DNA from: Methylomonas sp. UP202
Lineage (GTDB): Bacteria; Pseudomonadota; Gammaproteobacteria; Methylococcales; Methylomonadaceae
Length of the DNA: 64,000 nucleotides
Assembly (NCBI RefSeq): GCF_029910655.1
Contig: NZ_CP123897.1
Location: 2,283,547-2,347,546, forward strand
Direction of reading: 5' to 3'
The notes below the pieces were generated by a model, which was not told the origin of the DNA, ran no database searches, and saw only the letters and a program-made list of their open reading frames with translations. Every line of letters starts with the position of its first letter. Positions within the stretch are counted from its first letter, which is position 1. Below, one piece after another: positions 1 through 7,133 of the stretch. A program made the translations under genes and the position numbers.

Positions 1-403
1 CCCGCCAAGCGGTGTCGCCCAATCGTCCGCTATTTCGCTAAAACACAAATTCGCTCGCGGGAGCGGTTTCAGCCGCGATTGAGGTCGGCCGGTGTTGGAC
101 ACGGACTCAAAACGCCTCACGCGCGGCAAGCCAAACATGGGCAACGCATCTGCCCGCCATCCCCGCGCTGTAAGTTGTTTATCTGTAAATTAGATTCAAT
201 TTTCGAAAATTAACGTTTTATTCGCTATATGACCGGCTTGTATATTGATCCCGGAACAAGAATCACCGTTTCGCGGGTTTCGAACCGTTGCTCGAAAGTG
301 CCGCGGCATCGGTGCCGGCATGTGCGCGGCGCGAAGGCGCGGTTCGGACGACTTGTGAACTATTTGATATGCGATGCAACGCTAGCCGGAATCCGGGGGA
401 CTT
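1..403. other. Intergenic region upstream of sigma-54 activator
   Basis: No convincing gene is seen. The stretch holds a REP-like GC hairpin element (about 56-80, core gagcggtttcagccgcga) that recurs near 60,577. It also holds a GG-N10-GC arrangement at 140-153 that could be a weak sigma-54 promoter, and a perfect 14-bp palindrome (aattttcgaaaatt, 198-211) in an AT-rich patch that could be an operator for the gene downstream. A purine-rich ribosome binding site (gggggac) lies just before the ATG at 404. Confidence 0.5.
56..80. repeat. REP-like palindromic element
   Basis: The sequence reads gggagcggtttcagccgcga and can fold as a short GC hairpin around ttca. It is nearly identical to a copy at about 60,577-60,605 and related to a longer variant at 9894-9936. 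This resembles the dispersed intergenic REP-type palindromes of gammaproteobacteria. Confidence 0.5.
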
Positions 404-1468
404 ATGACTTTATTGGCTTTTGACGAACAACAATCGCGCTCGCTGGCCTTGTCGGTCCGGGCCAGCGCGTTGGTTTTCGAAGATCCGGTATCCCGGCGCT
501 TGCTGGAACAAATCGAACGGATCGCGCCCAGCGACGCCACGGTATTGATCATCGGCGAAACCGGCACCGGTAAGGAGCTGGTGGCCCGGCATATTCACGC
601 CTTGAGCAAGCGCCACCGGGAAACCTTCGGCGCGTTGAATTGCGCGGCCTTGAGCGAAAACCTGATCGAGAGCGAATTGTTCGGCCACGAGCGCGGCTCG
701 TTTACCGGCGCGCTGTCCACCAAGTTGGGCTGGTTCGAGACCGCCAACAAAGGTAGCTTGTTCCTGGACGAAGTCGGCGACTTGCCGCTGGGCTTGCAAG
801 CCAAACTGCTGAGGGTCTTGCAGGAAAGGGAAGTGGTTAAGGTCGGCTCGCGCCATCCGGTGCCGGTGGACGTACGCATCATCGCCGCCACTAACGTCAA
901 TCTGGAAGACGCGGTCGCCGCCCAGCATTTTCGGGCGGACCTTTATTACCGCTTCAACGTGGCTGCGATCCAGTTGGCGCCGCTGCGGGAAAGGCCGGGC
1001 GATATCTTGCCGCTGACTGAACATTTCCTGAAAATCTACGCCGACCGCCTGGGCTACGGCGACGTCAAACTGACGCCGGCCGCCGAGGTCGCGCTGTTGA
1101 ATTACGACTGGCCCGGCAATATCCGCGAACTGGAAAACGCCGTGCACAGAGCCTTGTTGGTGTGCCCAGGCAATCGGCTGCGGCCGGAGGATTTCAAGTT
1201 GTCCGGGGTGCGCGCCGCCGAGCAAAGCCCGTCGATTTCGACGGTGTCGTTGGAAAATGCGTTACAGCGTTTGTTCGACCAGACGCCGCCCAAGTTGTTT
1301 GAAATCATCGAGGAAACCGTGATTCGCTCGGCTTTCGAATACTGCGAGCGGAATCAGGTGCAAACCGCCAAAATGCTGGATATCAGCCGCAACGTGCTGC
1401 GCCACAAATTGGGCTTGTACGGCATGCTGCCCGCCAGCCGTCGGGTCAGCGAGCAGGAAGTCGCTTAA
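404..1468 (+). CDS. Sigma-54-dependent transcriptional activator without receiver domain
   Basis: A 354-aa enhancer-binding protein that would use ATP hydrolysis to remodel sigma-54 RNA polymerase. Visible motifs are Walker A GETGTGKE (51-58), the sigma-54 contact loop as GSFTGA (98-103), Walker B with LFLDE near 119-123, arginine-finger and sensor segments around LPPLRERPGD-like residues, and a C-terminal Fis-type helix-turn-helix (TAKMLDISRNVLRHKL, about 325-345). The usual N-terminal sensory domain is missing: only about 25 residues precede the AAA+ domain, as in PspF-type activators. The start at 404 follows a gggggac ribosome binding site. It is monocistronic in this window. Its target is unknown; several candidate sigma-54 promoters lie elsewhere in the window. 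The family assignment is secure, the specific role is not. Confidence 0.93.
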   Translation: MTLLAFDEQQSRSLALSVRASALVFEDPVSRRLLEQIERIAPSDATVLIIGETGTGKELVARHIHALSKRHRETFGALNCAALSENLIESELFGHERGSFTGALSTKLGWFETANKGSLFLDEVGDLPLGLQAKLLRVLQEREVVKVGSRHPVPVDVRIIAATNVNLEDAVAAQHFRADLYYRFNVAAIQLAPLRERPGDILPLTEHFLKIYADRLGYGDVKLTPAAEVALLNYDWPGNIRELENAVHRALLVCPGNRLRPEDFKLSGVRAAEQSPSISTVSLENALQRLFDQTPPKLFEIIEETVIRSAFEYCERNQVQTAKMLDISRNVLRHKLGLYGMLPASRRVSEQEVA

Positions 1469-1783
1469 GTCATTTTCCCCGGTTCGACGCCGGTGGCGAG
1501 CCCGTACATCCCGGACCGATCAACTTCAAAGGTGTTGGCTGGCGTGTTGACATCCGGCGTGCGGGTCTACGGTTGAGAGAAAGTCGGTCGGCATTTTGTG
1601 CGGCAGGTAGGGCCTAGATAACACAATCAGAAGCGCCGCGACGATGACGGCATATCGGCGGCGGAGAGCTATTTGGACGATCCGCACGGCGCTTGGGTTT
1701 GAGCGCAGGCCGGCGGTGGTGCAGGGCCTCGGTCGGTGGGCAGTCGCTCAGCACGTGCTGCCGATACGGCAGCAGGCGGCGGG
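1469..1783. other. Intergenic region, nothing recognised
   Basis: Convergent gap between the sigma-54 activator and the small membrane protein gene. No gene with a credible ribosome binding site, no T-tailed hairpin and no repeat could be recognised. Confidence 0.4.
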
Positions 1784-1966
1784 TCAGCGGCTGCGGTCGT
1801 CGAGATCCGCGTAGAGAGTGTCCACCAGCGTCTTAAACCAACGCGGGCGAAACAGCGATACGTACAAACCGATCGAACTGGCGATCGGAATCGGGCCGAT
1901 GCTGAAGACCATGAACAGGATGAAGACCAGCGCGCATTTGATCCGGGCCGAGGTGGATGGGGTCAT
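1784..1966 (-). CDS. Small membrane protein (60 aa) downstream of piuC
   Basis: A 60-residue reading frame hidden as the tail of a longer overlapping frame. The ATG at 1966 has a well-placed GGAG 7 nt upstream, which decides the start. The product has a short basic N-terminus and one or two hydrophobic segments (CALVFILFMVF and IPIASSIGLYVSLF), then a soluble tail ending DLDDRSR. It is 74 nt downstream of the PiuC-type gene on the same strand and could be the last gene of that iron operon. I do not recognise the family. The clean hydrophobic pattern and the ribosome binding site make it likely to be real. Confidence 0.6.
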   Translation of the reverse strand: MTPSTSARIKCALVFILFMVFSIGPIPIASSIGLYVSLFRPRWFKTLVDTLYADLDDRSR

Positions 1967-2040
1967 CGGCGTTCTCCGCAGTGGTCGACGTGACCGGGAC
2001 ACTACGCCGGACGCCAGCGAATAGCAAGCGGCGCTTGGTT

Positions 2041-2724
2041 TCAGACCTCGGCCCACATTCTGAGCAGGTTGTGGTAACAACCGGTCAGATTGACGGCGGG
2101 CGCGGTATCGCCGCGCGTGGCGCGCAGTTCCAGGATGGCCATGTCCATCTCGAACAGCAAGCGGCGCTTTTCGGTCTCGCGCACCATGCTTTCTATCCAG
2201 AAGAAACTGGCAATACGCGCGCCGCGAGTTACCGGTTCGACCCGGTGCAGGCTGGAGCCGGGGTATAGCACCATGTCGCCGGCGGCCAGTTTCACGGTGT
2301 GTCGGCCGTAAGTATCTTCGATGACCAGTTCGCCGCCGTCGTAACTGTCCGGATCGGTCAAAAACAGCGTGGCCGACAAGTCGGTGCGCACCCGTTGGCC
2401 GGTGACCGGACAATGGCGGATCGCATTGTCGATGTGGTCGCCGAAGGTATTGCGCTCGCCGGCGTAGCGGTTGAACAGCGGCGGGAAAATTTGCTTGGGC
2501 AGGGCCGCCGACAGAAACAGCGGGCTTTGGTTGAGAGCGTCCCGCACGATGGTCCGCAGCGCCTGGCTTTGCGGACTTTGTTCCGGCAGCTGATCGTTGT
2601 TTTTAACTTGAGCCGATTGGCTGCCGGCGGTAATCCGGCCGTCGGTCCACGGCGCGTCGGCCAACAGTTCTCGGCATTGTTGCAAGGCCTGGGCCGACAG
2701 CACTTCCGGTATTTCGATCAGCAT
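2041..2724 (-). CDS. piuC: PKHD-type Fe(II)/2-oxoglutarate hydroxylase (PiuC/YbiX)
   Basis: A 227-aa cytoplasmic dioxygenase of the PiuC/YbiX family, which accompanies catecholate siderophore receptors and is thought to act on siderophore-derived or related substrates. Its length matches the family. The N-terminus ([20 protein letters not shown]) and the QVKNNDQL segment are typical. The jelly-roll iron triad is visible as H-x-D in GDHIDNAI and a distal His in SSLHRVEP, followed by the 2-oxoglutarate-binding Arg region ([13 protein letters not shown]). The gene starts 3 nt after the stop of the PepSY gene, so the two are almost certainly co-transcribed with the upstream receptor. This receptor-PepSY-hydroxylase order matches piuA-piuB-piuC type clusters. 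Iron regulation is likely through the Fur box upstream of the receptor. Confidence 0.93.
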   Translation of the reverse strand: MLIEIPEVLSAQALQQCRELLADAPWTDGRITAGSQSAQVKNNDQLPEQSPQSQALRTIVRDALNQSPLFLSAALPKQIFPPLFNRYAGERNTFGDHIDNAIRHCPVTGQRVRTDLSATLFLTDPDSYDGGELVIEDTYGRHTVKLAAGDMVLYPGSSLHRVEPVTRGARIASFFWIESMVRETEKRRLLFEMDMAILELRATRGDTAPAVNLTGCYHNLLRMWAEV

Positions 2725-2727
2725 CGC

Positions 2728-3438
2728 TTAGCCGCCTATCGCTTGCAGGATAAAAAAGGTCGCGAGAGTTAACGAGCCGAAACCCAGCCCGGCGGCGGCC
2801 AAGCGGCTGCCGTGCAGGCGGGTCCAAAGCAGCGTGCCAGTCAAGCTCAGCAAGATCAGGCCGCCGGCCAAGGTATCGATCAACAATACCCAACCGACCC
2901 CCATGCCGGTACCTTTGTGCAGATTGTTCAAGGTTTGCAACAGGTTCGCGTCGCTTTGCTTGACGGTGACGAAGGCGTTGCCTTCCCAATAGTCCGCCGA
3001 CAACAGGTGCTGCGGGTTGCGGATGTTGATTTGCCAGGACGCCGGTTGTTGAACCGGCTGATCGTGCCAAGTCAGGGTTCGGGCTGGTTCGCGGCGGATT
3101 CGGGCGTGGCGGGTGTCCACGCTCAAGGTTTGCCCCAACCACGCGGCCAGCGCCTTCGGGTCGGCGGGGCGGGGATCGGGCAGCGCCAACTGGATTTCCC
3201 GAGGCTCCATGCGGCCGATCGGAATTTTCATCACGTCGCGGTGGTTCAGCAGGATGCCGGTAAAGCCGAACAAAAGCCCCAGCGAGGCGCCCCACAGTCC
3301 GAACCAGGCGTGGGTGCGGCGCAGCCATTTTAAAAAAGCGCCGCGCGAGAGAGAGTGGGGCAGGAATAAATAGCCGCCGTTCGGCTTGTGTTGCGGGCGG
3401 CGAGCTGGCGTTGCGGTGGTGTCGGCGGTGGTATTCAT
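2728..3438 (-). CDS. PepSY-associated transmembrane protein (PiuB-like)
   Basis: A 236-aa inner-membrane protein of the PepSY-TM group, often found beside siderophore receptors and proposed to help reduce or release iron from siderophores. A proline/threonine-rich start is followed by LRRTHAWFGLWGASLGLLFGFTGILLNH, the characteristic first membrane helix with its HAWFGL signature. A periplasmic PepSY-like region follows, then LNNLHKGTGMGVGWVLLIDTLAGGLILLSLTGTLLW, and a last helix near the C-terminus. It has about three to four helices, shorter than the long PepSY-TM proteins. I chose the ATG at 3438 (MNTTADTT); a TTG at 3516 would add 26 unconvincing residues. It lies between the receptor gene and piuC. 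Confidence 0.85.
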   Translation of the reverse strand: MNTTADTTATPARRPQHKPNGGYLFLPHSLSRGAFLKWLRRTHAWFGLWGASLGLLFGFTGILLNHRDVMKIPIGRMEPREIQLALPDPRPADPKALAAWLGQTLSVDTRHARIRREPARTLTWHDQPVQQPASWQINIRNPQHLLSADYWEGNAFVTVKQSDANLLQTLNNLHKGTGMGVGWVLLIDTLAGGLILLSLTGTLLWTRLHGSRLAAAGLGFGSLTLATFFILQAIGG

Positions 3439-3546
3439 GGGCGGGTCGTCGTTAAATTGGAAAGGTTTGCGGATGCCGCCGCCGAACTCGGGTTGTCGAG
3501 CATTCGGTGGCGGCAAACAGGCGTATCTTGCGCCGGTCGGGCTGAA

Positions 3547-5736
3547 TTAATACTTAAAACCGACCGTCAATTGTCCGGACACCGGCGTGCCGGGCAAGGC
3601 CGAGTTGGTTTGACCGGATTCGTAATAGACCGTATCGGTCAGGTTAAACACGTTGAGCTGCACGTCGTAATGCTTTTGATGGTAGGCGACCACGGCATCC
3701 AGGCGAGCGTATCCGGGTAAAACCGCTTCGTTGACTGAGTCTGCATAGCGGTGGCTGGCGTAATAGACGCCGCCGCCGATTTCCCAGTTGTCGGTCAAGT
3801 GGTAGGTGGTCCAGGCCACCCCGCTGTGTTCCGGGACGTTCGTCGCGGTCATGCCTTCATAGGACTTCACCTGGCCGCTCACCGAGCCGGTGGCGGTGGT
3901 GCTGGATTTGATAATTTTCGCGTCCAAATAGGCGTAGGTCAGCGACACATCCCATTTCGGTAGGATTTCGCCGGCCAGACCGGCTTCGAAGCCGTCGGTA
4001 CGCTGTTCTCCGGCCAGCACTTGCAAGGCGGAGTCGAGCGGCGACGTGGTGCGGGCATTGGTCTTTTCCAAGCGGAATAACGCGGCGGTGGCCGAGAGCT
4101 TACCGTCGAACAAGTCGAATTTGGCGCCGATCTCGTAGTTGTTGTTTTGTTCGGGCGGCAGGTTGGCATTGTTCGCCGTTAGACTAAGGCTTTCGGCCGA
4201 TGGGTTGAAGGATTTGCCGTAACTGAAATAGTAGGATTGCCAAATGGCCGGTTGCCAGACGATGCCGCCGCGCGGACTGAATTGGCTGTCGCTGCGCGAA
4301 AAGTTCAATACGCCGAGCCTGTCGTCTTGCTGGGCATCGAACACGTCGTAGCGAGTGCCGCCGAGCAATTTGATTTGCGGGGTGATGTCGAACTGATCCA
4401 GCACGTAGCCGGCATAGGTTTGGGTATGGGTTAGTCGGTTGGTGGCCAGTGTGCCGCTGAAGTCGAACGCCGTGCCGGCGGCGCTGGCGGTGACGACGGG
4501 ATCGAAGATCGAGATGCGGGTGACGCCGGTCGAATTTTTCGATTTGAAATTGTATTCCTCCCAACCGAATTCGCTGCCGAACATCAAAATGTTGTCGTGG
4601 CCGAACAGCGGCTTTTTATAGACGAAGTCGGTTTGGTTGTAGACGTTTTCCTGGGTATTCAAGCGCAAGGCCTGGCTGCGGGCGATCGTGCCGGCATTCG
4701 CGCCGCTGTAGGCCGCCGCGCCGGAATACAAATGAGTCAGATAGTTGCGTTCGTAGTCACCGTAGCGGACGGTATTTTTGACCGAAAAATCGCTGGAAAA
4801 ACGATGGGTCAGCGCCACGGTGGCCACATTGACGTCGGTGTCCAACATCCGATTGTTGACGAAGCCATAATAAGTGTTGATTGGTACGCCGGCCGGCCGT
4901 CCTTTGTACATCGGCACGCCGTAGTCGAATACGCCGTCTTCCTGTTGATGGAGCAAATTCAAGGTCAGGTCGGTATCGGCGCTGATGTCCCATTTGAAGG
5001 ACGGCGCGATGCCCCAGCGGTTGCTGTAGTTGTAGTCGCGGTAGGAATCGGCATCTTGATACATCACATTCAAGCGCGCGGCCAGGTCTTGGTATTTGGT
5101 TTCGGCGTCGATCGCGGTCCGCTTGAAGTCGTACAAACCATAGGTGAAGCTGCCGCTGACGCCGGTCTTGCCGGTCGGTTTTTTGAAGACCTGATTGATC
5201 ACGCCGCCGGTGGCGCCCCGGCCGAACAAGATCGACGACGCGCCTTTCAGCACTTCGGCGCGCTCGATGAAAAAGGTGTCGCGGTTGTATTGGCCGTTGT
5301 CTTTCACGCCGTCGAGATATTGGTCGGAATTGGCGGCGAAACCGCGCAGGGTGATCGAGTCGCCGGTGCGGCCGCCTTCGCCGGCGGCGATCGTCAAACC
5401 GCTGACGTTGCGTAGCGCGTCGCGCAAGTTAAAGGCGTTCTGCGATTCGATCAATTCTTTCTTGACGACGCTGATCGATTGCGGAATGTCGCGGATCGCC
5501 ATTTCGGTTTTGCTGCCGGTGGTCGAGGTATCGGCCTTGAAGCGGCTCGTCGGTTTGTCGCGTCCGGCTTTGACCTTGACGTCGTCGAGGACGATTTCCT
5601 GCTCGCTATCGGCGGTCTGGCCGGCCGGCGGTTCGGCTAGCGCCATGCCGCTCAAGGCCGCGCCAAGTGGCAACAAGGCGCCCAGTCGCCATTTGGCGGC
5701 ACTGGGCTGGTTTCGGTTTGGATGGGTATCGGGCAT
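3547..5736 (-). CDS. TonB-dependent catecholate siderophore receptor (Fiu/PiuA-like)
   Basis: A 729-aa outer-membrane receptor that would import ferric siderophores using TonB energy. The ATG at 5736 has an AGAGGAA ribosome binding site; the frame upstream of it is unlikely to be translated. An N-terminal leader ends about ALSGMALAEP. A TonB box-like stretch (EIVLDDVKV) precedes a plug with IRDIPQSISVV and ITLRGFAANSDQYLDGVKD, then the 22-strand barrel ending in an aromatic residue (LTVGFKY). Co-transcription with the PepSY and PiuC genes points to the Fiu/PiuA group of catecholate receptors. A good Fur box sits about 165-180 nt upstream. The exact siderophore cannot be told from sequence. 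Confidence 0.93.
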   Translation of the reverse strand: MPDTHPNRNQPSAAKWRLGALLPLGAALSGMALAEPPAGQTADSEQEIVLDDVKVKAGRDKPTSRFKADTSTTGSKTEMAIRDIPQSISVVKKELIESQNAFNLRDALRNVSGLTIAAGEGGRTGDSITLRGFAANSDQYLDGVKDNGQYNRDTFFIERAEVLKGASSILFGRGATGGVINQVFKKPTGKTGVSGSFTYGLYDFKRTAIDAETKYQDLAARLNVMYQDADSYRDYNYSNRWGIAPSFKWDISADTDLTLNLLHQQEDGVFDYGVPMYKGRPAGVPINTYYGFVNNRMLDTDVNVATVALTHRFSSDFSVKNTVRYGDYERNYLTHLYSGAAAYSGANAGTIARSQALRLNTQENVYNQTDFVYKKPLFGHDNILMFGSEFGWEEYNFKSKNSTGVTRISIFDPVVTASAAGTAFDFSGTLATNRLTHTQTYAGYVLDQFDITPQIKLLGGTRYDVFDAQQDDRLGVLNFSRSDSQFSPRGGIVWQPAIWQSYYFSYGKSFNPSAESLSLTANNANLPPEQNNNYEIGAKFDLFDGKLSATAALFRLEKTNARTTSPLDSALQVLAGEQRTDGFEAGLAGEILPKWDVSLTYAYLDAKIIKSSTTATGSVSGQVKSYEGMTATNVPEHSGVAWTTYHLTDNWEIGGGVYYASHRYADSVNEAVLPGYARLDAVVAYHQKHYDVQLNVFNLTDTVYYESGQTNSALPGTPVSGQLTVGFKY

Positions 5737-5898
5737 AAGTTCCTCTGCAATTGGCATCAATGTGGTTGGCTGCCTGGCGAGGAACGCTGGGTGGCTAGAG
5801 TATTCGCGGCCCGAATCGGCGTATCGTCTCAAGGTCGGTCCGGGCAAAACTTTCATCGCAATTTCACCCGAGAACATCGGAAATCAATTGCTTTCAAA

Positions 5899-5913
5899 TA
5901 ATAACGATTCTCA
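5899..5913. promoter_or_regulatory. Fur box upstream of receptor/PepSY/piuC operon
   Basis: Read on the minus strand the site is tgagaatcgttatta, matching the 7-1-7 Fur consensus TGATAAT-N-ATTATCA at 11 of 14 informative positions. It lies upstream of the receptor gene, so iron-replete repression of the operon is the expected behaviour. Confidence 0.75.
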
Positions 5914-5917
5914 TTTT

Positions 5918-6248
5918 ATGGGGTTTTCCCGGCTTGTCAACCGACTTAGGCAGGTGCCTTCCGGGCTAATACGACGGCTGGAATACGGCGAATGAGCTTG
6001 GCGGGGGAGGTCAAAGCATCTTTGACCGGATCCCTGTCAACTGTATTGGGGATCGTGTTTGGGTTGACCAAAACCGTAACATTCCGAGAGTTTTTCCCTA
6101 TTCCCAAGGGATTTTTCCACATCGAACGTCGAATATCGCCAACCTGAGTAATGGCTATTCTTTCAGCGGACTGGCTTCGCACTTTGCGAGCCGCAACGGC
6201 ATTGCTTATTGAACGCGAATAGACCATTTCATTAGAGGAGGCAAAAAA
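5918..6248. other. Intergenic region between iron operons
   Basis: No convincing gene is seen; a 93-codon minus-strand frame (5946-6227) has no ribosome binding site or recognisable features. The stretch contains a perfect 8-bp inverted repeat with a 3-nt loop (ggtcaaag-cat-ctttgacc, 6009-6027) and ends with a strong Shine-Dalgarno (gaggagg, 6235-6241). Confidence 0.4.
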
Positions 6249-6269
6249 ATGTCTTTACGTCTTAAATGA
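6249..6269 (+). other. Six-codon mini-ORF behind a strong ribosome binding site
   Basis: A gaggagg Shine-Dalgarno is spaced 7 nt before an ATG, then six codons (MSLRLK) and TGA. The stop codon touches the Fur box that follows. It could be a leader peptide or the 5' stub of a gene lost by deletion. No hairpin typical of attenuators was seen. Confidence 0.3.
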
Positions 6270-6281
6270 GAATAATTATCA
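6267..6281. promoter_or_regulatory. Fur box upstream of small-gene cluster
   Basis: The sequence tgagaataattatca matches the Fur consensus TGATAAT-N-ATTATCA at 13 of 14 informative positions, the best Fur site in the window. It lies 32 nt before the first of three small plus-strand genes and should make them iron-repressed. Confidence 0.82.
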
Positions 6282-6312
6282 TCTATCCAACTTCTCAAAT
6301 TGCCCTGTCACC

Positions 6313-6519
6313 GTGAAAAGATTTTTCTCATTTTTCAGCAAGACGGAAAGCGTCAAGCTCGCGATAGCGCCAGATGTGTTGGCGGTATTGGTGGAGAAGG
6401 GCGAATTGCACGCTACCGATTTCCGCTGTCTGGATTTGGGCTCGAAACAAATCGTCTGGAAGATGTTTTTATCACTGGCGGTCGCCAAACTTTGCGACCG
6501 GCAAACCCGCCACACCTGA
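6313..6519 (+). CDS. Fur-box-preceded small protein of unknown function
   Basis: A 68-aa protein starting with GTG. It has a basic, aromatic N-terminus (KRFFSFFSK), then an amphipathic helix (LAIAPDVLAVLVEKGEL) and the segment ADFRCLD-like (TDFRCLDLGSKQIVWKMFL), and ends hydrophilic. The pattern of a conserved Cys in FRCLD followed by a lysine/tryptophan helix recalls small uncharacterised proteins encoded near iron-uptake genes, but I cannot name the family. No clear Shine-Dalgarno precedes the GTG, so the start is uncertain. It sits directly behind the strongest Fur box here and is followed 26 nt later by a metal-ribbon protein, so a role in iron limitation is inferred. Confidence 0.6.
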   Translation: MKRFFSFFSKTESVKLAIAPDVLAVLVEKGELHATDFRCLDLGSKQIVWKMFLSLAVAKLCDRQTRHT

Positions 6520-6545
6520 CTTTTATCAAACCCGAGGAACGACCG

Positions 6546-6794
6546 ATGAGCAAGAAACCCTGTAATCACGAATACCTGGCCGCCACCGAATTCGGCAAGG
6601 CGCAAATTTGCCGGGAATGCGGCGTCGTACACTTGCACGTGCAGAATTTGACAATGCGCTTCGAAGTCGCCGATTTTCTTGGATTGGCCGATACGCTGGC
6701 CGATGCAGCAATCCAGGCTAGAACCGGCGGAGACAAGGATAAGGCCAAGCTCTCGGCATTTACCGTCATCAAATCAAGCCAGCGCTTGAATTAG
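6546..6794 (+). CDS. Small Cys/His ribbon-like protein of unknown function
   Basis: An 82-aa protein whose ATG at 6546 is preceded by gaggaac. The N-terminal half carries C-N-H (PCNHEY) and C-x2-C (ICREC) followed by VVHLHVQNLTMRF, a layout that could bind a metal ion through Cys and His ligands. The C-terminal half is helical (VADFLGLADTLADAA) with a basic tail. A longer upstream frame is ignored because the internal ATG has the ribosome binding site. It is the second of three tightly spaced genes behind a Fur box. The function is unknown; a small iron-responsive metal-binding regulator or adaptor is one possibility. Confidence 0.62.
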   Translation: MSKKPCNHEYLAATEFGKAQICRECGVVHLHVQNLTMRFEVADFLGLADTLADAAIQARTGGDKDKAKLSAFTVIKSSQRLN

Positions 6795-6803
6795 GCCTGG
6801 CTG

Positions 6804-7097
6804 ATGCGCTACCACCCGCAAGCGTTGATCGTCGCGGCCTTGTCCGCGGCAATCGGCTCCAGCTTCGTCGTTAACATTCTGTTCCCGGAAACCCGCGCGA
6901 AGATCCTTGCCGCATTGGCTAGCGATGCCGCGCCCATTGTCTGGCTGGCCTTGCTGTCCGCGCTGATTGCATTGGTGTTTTTCGTGAAAGCCAACAAATC
7001 CATCATAGACAAGGTCTTGAGCGGCCGGGCGACGCCAGCCGAAGTCTGGCGTTCGTTCGTCAAGCCCGGCGCCACCCAATTCCGCAAGCGCGATTAG
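6804..7097 (+). CDS. Small two-helix membrane protein of unknown function
   Basis: A 97-aa protein with two predicted membrane helices (ALIVAALSAAIGSSFVVNILF and VWLALLSALIALVFFVKA) and a basic C-terminal tail (SFVKPGATQFRKRD). It starts 9 nt after the upstream stop codon, so it belongs to the same Fur-linked transcript. The spacing and clean hydrophobic pattern support it as a gene. No family could be assigned. Confidence 0.6.
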   Translation: MRYHPQALIVAALSAAIGSSFVVNILFPETRAKILAALASDAAPIVWLALLSALIALVFFVKANKSIIDKVLSGRATPAEVWRSFVKPGATQFRKRD

Positions 7098-7133
7098 ATT
7101 ATCCCGGCGGACCTCGCCCGCCGGAATTGCTGC

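Noticed and set aside
410-1225. 271-aa minus-strand frame over the sigma-54 activator
   Set aside because: Antisense shadow; the plus strand carries the AAA+ motifs.
4597-5415. 272-aa plus-strand frame antisense to the siderophore receptor
   Set aside because: Shadow of the real receptor gene; low-complexity Gly/Val/Ala/Asp composition and no start signal.
5946-6227. 93-aa minus-strand frame between the iron operons
   Set aside because: No ribosome binding site, no domain, and the region carries regulatory sequence.
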